Shown: piece by piece, positions 63,368 to 64,000 of the stretch | Layout: each line of letters opens with the position of its first letter | How positions within the stretch are numbered: position 1 is the stretch's first letter | Assembly (NCBI GenBank): GCA_041661445.1 | Contig: JBAZUK010000002.1 | Coordinates: 186,001-250,000, forward strand | Reading direction: 5' to 3' | Source of the DNA: JBAZUK01 sp041661445 | Lineage (GTDB): Bacteria; Chlamydiota; Chlamydiia; Chlamydiales; SM23-39 | Length of the DNA: 64,000 nt | Translations under genes and position numbers: made by a program | The notes under the pieces: generated by a model | What the model was told of the DNA's origin: nothing | Database searches by the model: none | Seen by the model: only the letters and a program-made list of their open reading frames with translations

Positions 63368-64000
63368 ATGACATCATATTTAATACCCACTTCCGGAATT
63401 AAAATAGGATCGGATATTGCAAAAAATATATGCAGTTTCATTGGATTGAATTCCCCAACAGCTTCTAAAACAAAAGAATTTGCTAAAGGATTTCTTCGAA
63501 GAATTATTTCAACAACAGTTACTTATGGCCCTGTTCAAGCTGCTCGATTTTTTCAGCCGATGAGTTGGCTTACCTTGCCGGGAAGATTAAAATTTGCATC
63601 AATCTATAATGGATTCAATGGCGTGGCATCCATAGGCAAATATGTCAATGCATGTATTTCACATAAAGATGAAGAAAAGGACTATAATCTAAAAATGAGC
63701 CTGCAATTCCTTTTCCGAGCTTCAGTTGATTGGGCAGTTTTGTATTATTGTCATGAGGAAACACTATCTTATTTTGTCTTAGCAGAAGGGATTTTACAAG
63801 CTGTATTACCGCAGCAATTAAACCAAACTTCAGAAAAAATATATAATGCTTGCAATAAAGTTTTTAAAAACACAACACCTCCAAAAGTTGATACTGAACT
63901 TTCTCCTGCTTTAAAAGGTGTGTTAAAAGTTACATTTAATGACAAACCTGAAAAAATTGATGATGCTGTTTATTTTGAATGCTCTGATGAGGAGGAGGAA
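63368..64000 (+). CDS. Hypothetical protein, cut off by window end
   Basis: 211 codons are visible from ATG 63368 (AGGA 5 bases upstream), and the frame is open at base 64000. The N-terminus is MTSYLIPTSGIKIGSDIAKN, followed by moderately hydrophobic helices around residues 95-170 and an acidic stretch with DDAVYFECSDEEEE at the edge. There is no signal peptide and no recognised domain. The style resembles the chlamydial hypothetical at 45186-47129 (hydrophobic helices first, acidic soluble part later), but I see no clear homology. Confidence 0.7.
   Translation, partial: MTSYLIPTSGIKIGSDIAKNICSFIGLNSPTASKTKEFAKGFLRRIISTTVTYGPVQAARFFQPMSWLTLPGRLKFASIYNGFNGVASIGKYVNACISHKDEEKDYNLKMSLQFLFRASVDWAVLYYCHEETLSYFVLAEGILQAVLPQQLNQTSEKIYNACNKVFKNTTPPKVDTELSPALKGVLKVTFNDKPEKIDDAVYFECSDEEEE

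Noticed and set aside
1..64000. CRISPR arrays, insertion-sequence transposases, rRNA operons and riboswitches
   Set aside because: I looked for regularly spaced repeats, DDE or HUH transposase motifs, long rRNA-like sequence and known aptamer cores and saw none.

Overview
This window looks like the chromosome of a very AT-rich, host-dependent member of the Chlamydiae, probably an environmental (Parachlamydia/Simkania/Rhabdochlamydia-like) lineage. The main support is gene order. The minus-strand run rpmE-prfA-prmC-ffh-rpsP-trmD-rplS-rnhB-(yicC)-gmk-small ORF-metG, with recD2 facing it, follows the order I recall for C. trachomatis CT022-CT033. The set tadA, rpsO, pnp, ftsH, tilS, two LptF/LptG-like permeases and a large hypothetical follows CT837-CT844. 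hflX, a PhnP-like hydrolase and mdh recall CT376-CT380. FtsH is 913 residues with a very large periplasmic part, as in chlamydiae. These comparisons are from memory, not from a search.

Layout. 1-5.8 kb: the start of an rRNA methyltransferase (RlmK-like), a eukaryotic-type phosphoinositide phospholipase C, a secreted small protein, a tRNA-dihydrouridine synthase and an ABC-F ATPase. 5.8-18.6 kb: an accessory region with a family-17 glycosyltransferase, a second ABC-F protein, RsgA, an AbiEi/AbiEii toxin-antitoxin pair with a striking 26-bp inverted-repeat operator, several decayed fragments, an RhlE helicase with foreign-looking codon use, and two hypothetical genes. This region ends at a tRNA-Asn gene whose 3' half and terminator are repeated upstream, which looks like tandem integration scars. 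18.6-31.4 kb: conserved housekeeping genes for DNA repair, translation, protein targeting and nucleotide metabolism. metG is split here into a catalytic ORF and a separate tRNA-binding-domain ORF.

31.5-38.6 kb: accessory glycosyltransferase and methyltransferase genes, a rhomboid-like membrane protein, tadA, rpsO and pnp, then two decayed genes (chloramphenicol phosphotransferase-like and GNAT-like) between pnp and ftsH. 38.6-51.7 kb: ftsH, tilS, an LptF/LptG-like pair for LPS export, a large hypothetical membrane protein, a thioesterase, rpsI-rplM, brnQ and miaB. 51.8-64 kb: the remains of an ABC-2 exporter locus fused by deletion, two tandem U-box-like membrane proteins (candidate ubiquitin-ligase effectors), ligA, mtaB, marC, hflX, mdh and the start of an unknown gene.

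The core genes serve translation, RNA modification and cell-envelope assembly. The accessory genes point to host manipulation (PI-PLC, U-box proteins, GT17/GT32 glycosyltransferases), to stress or phage defence (AbiE), and to continuing gene decay. The strongest candidates for something new are the eukaryotic-type PI-PLC with an N-terminal cysteine cluster, the tandem U-box pair, the tRNA-Asn repeat array and the split MetRS.
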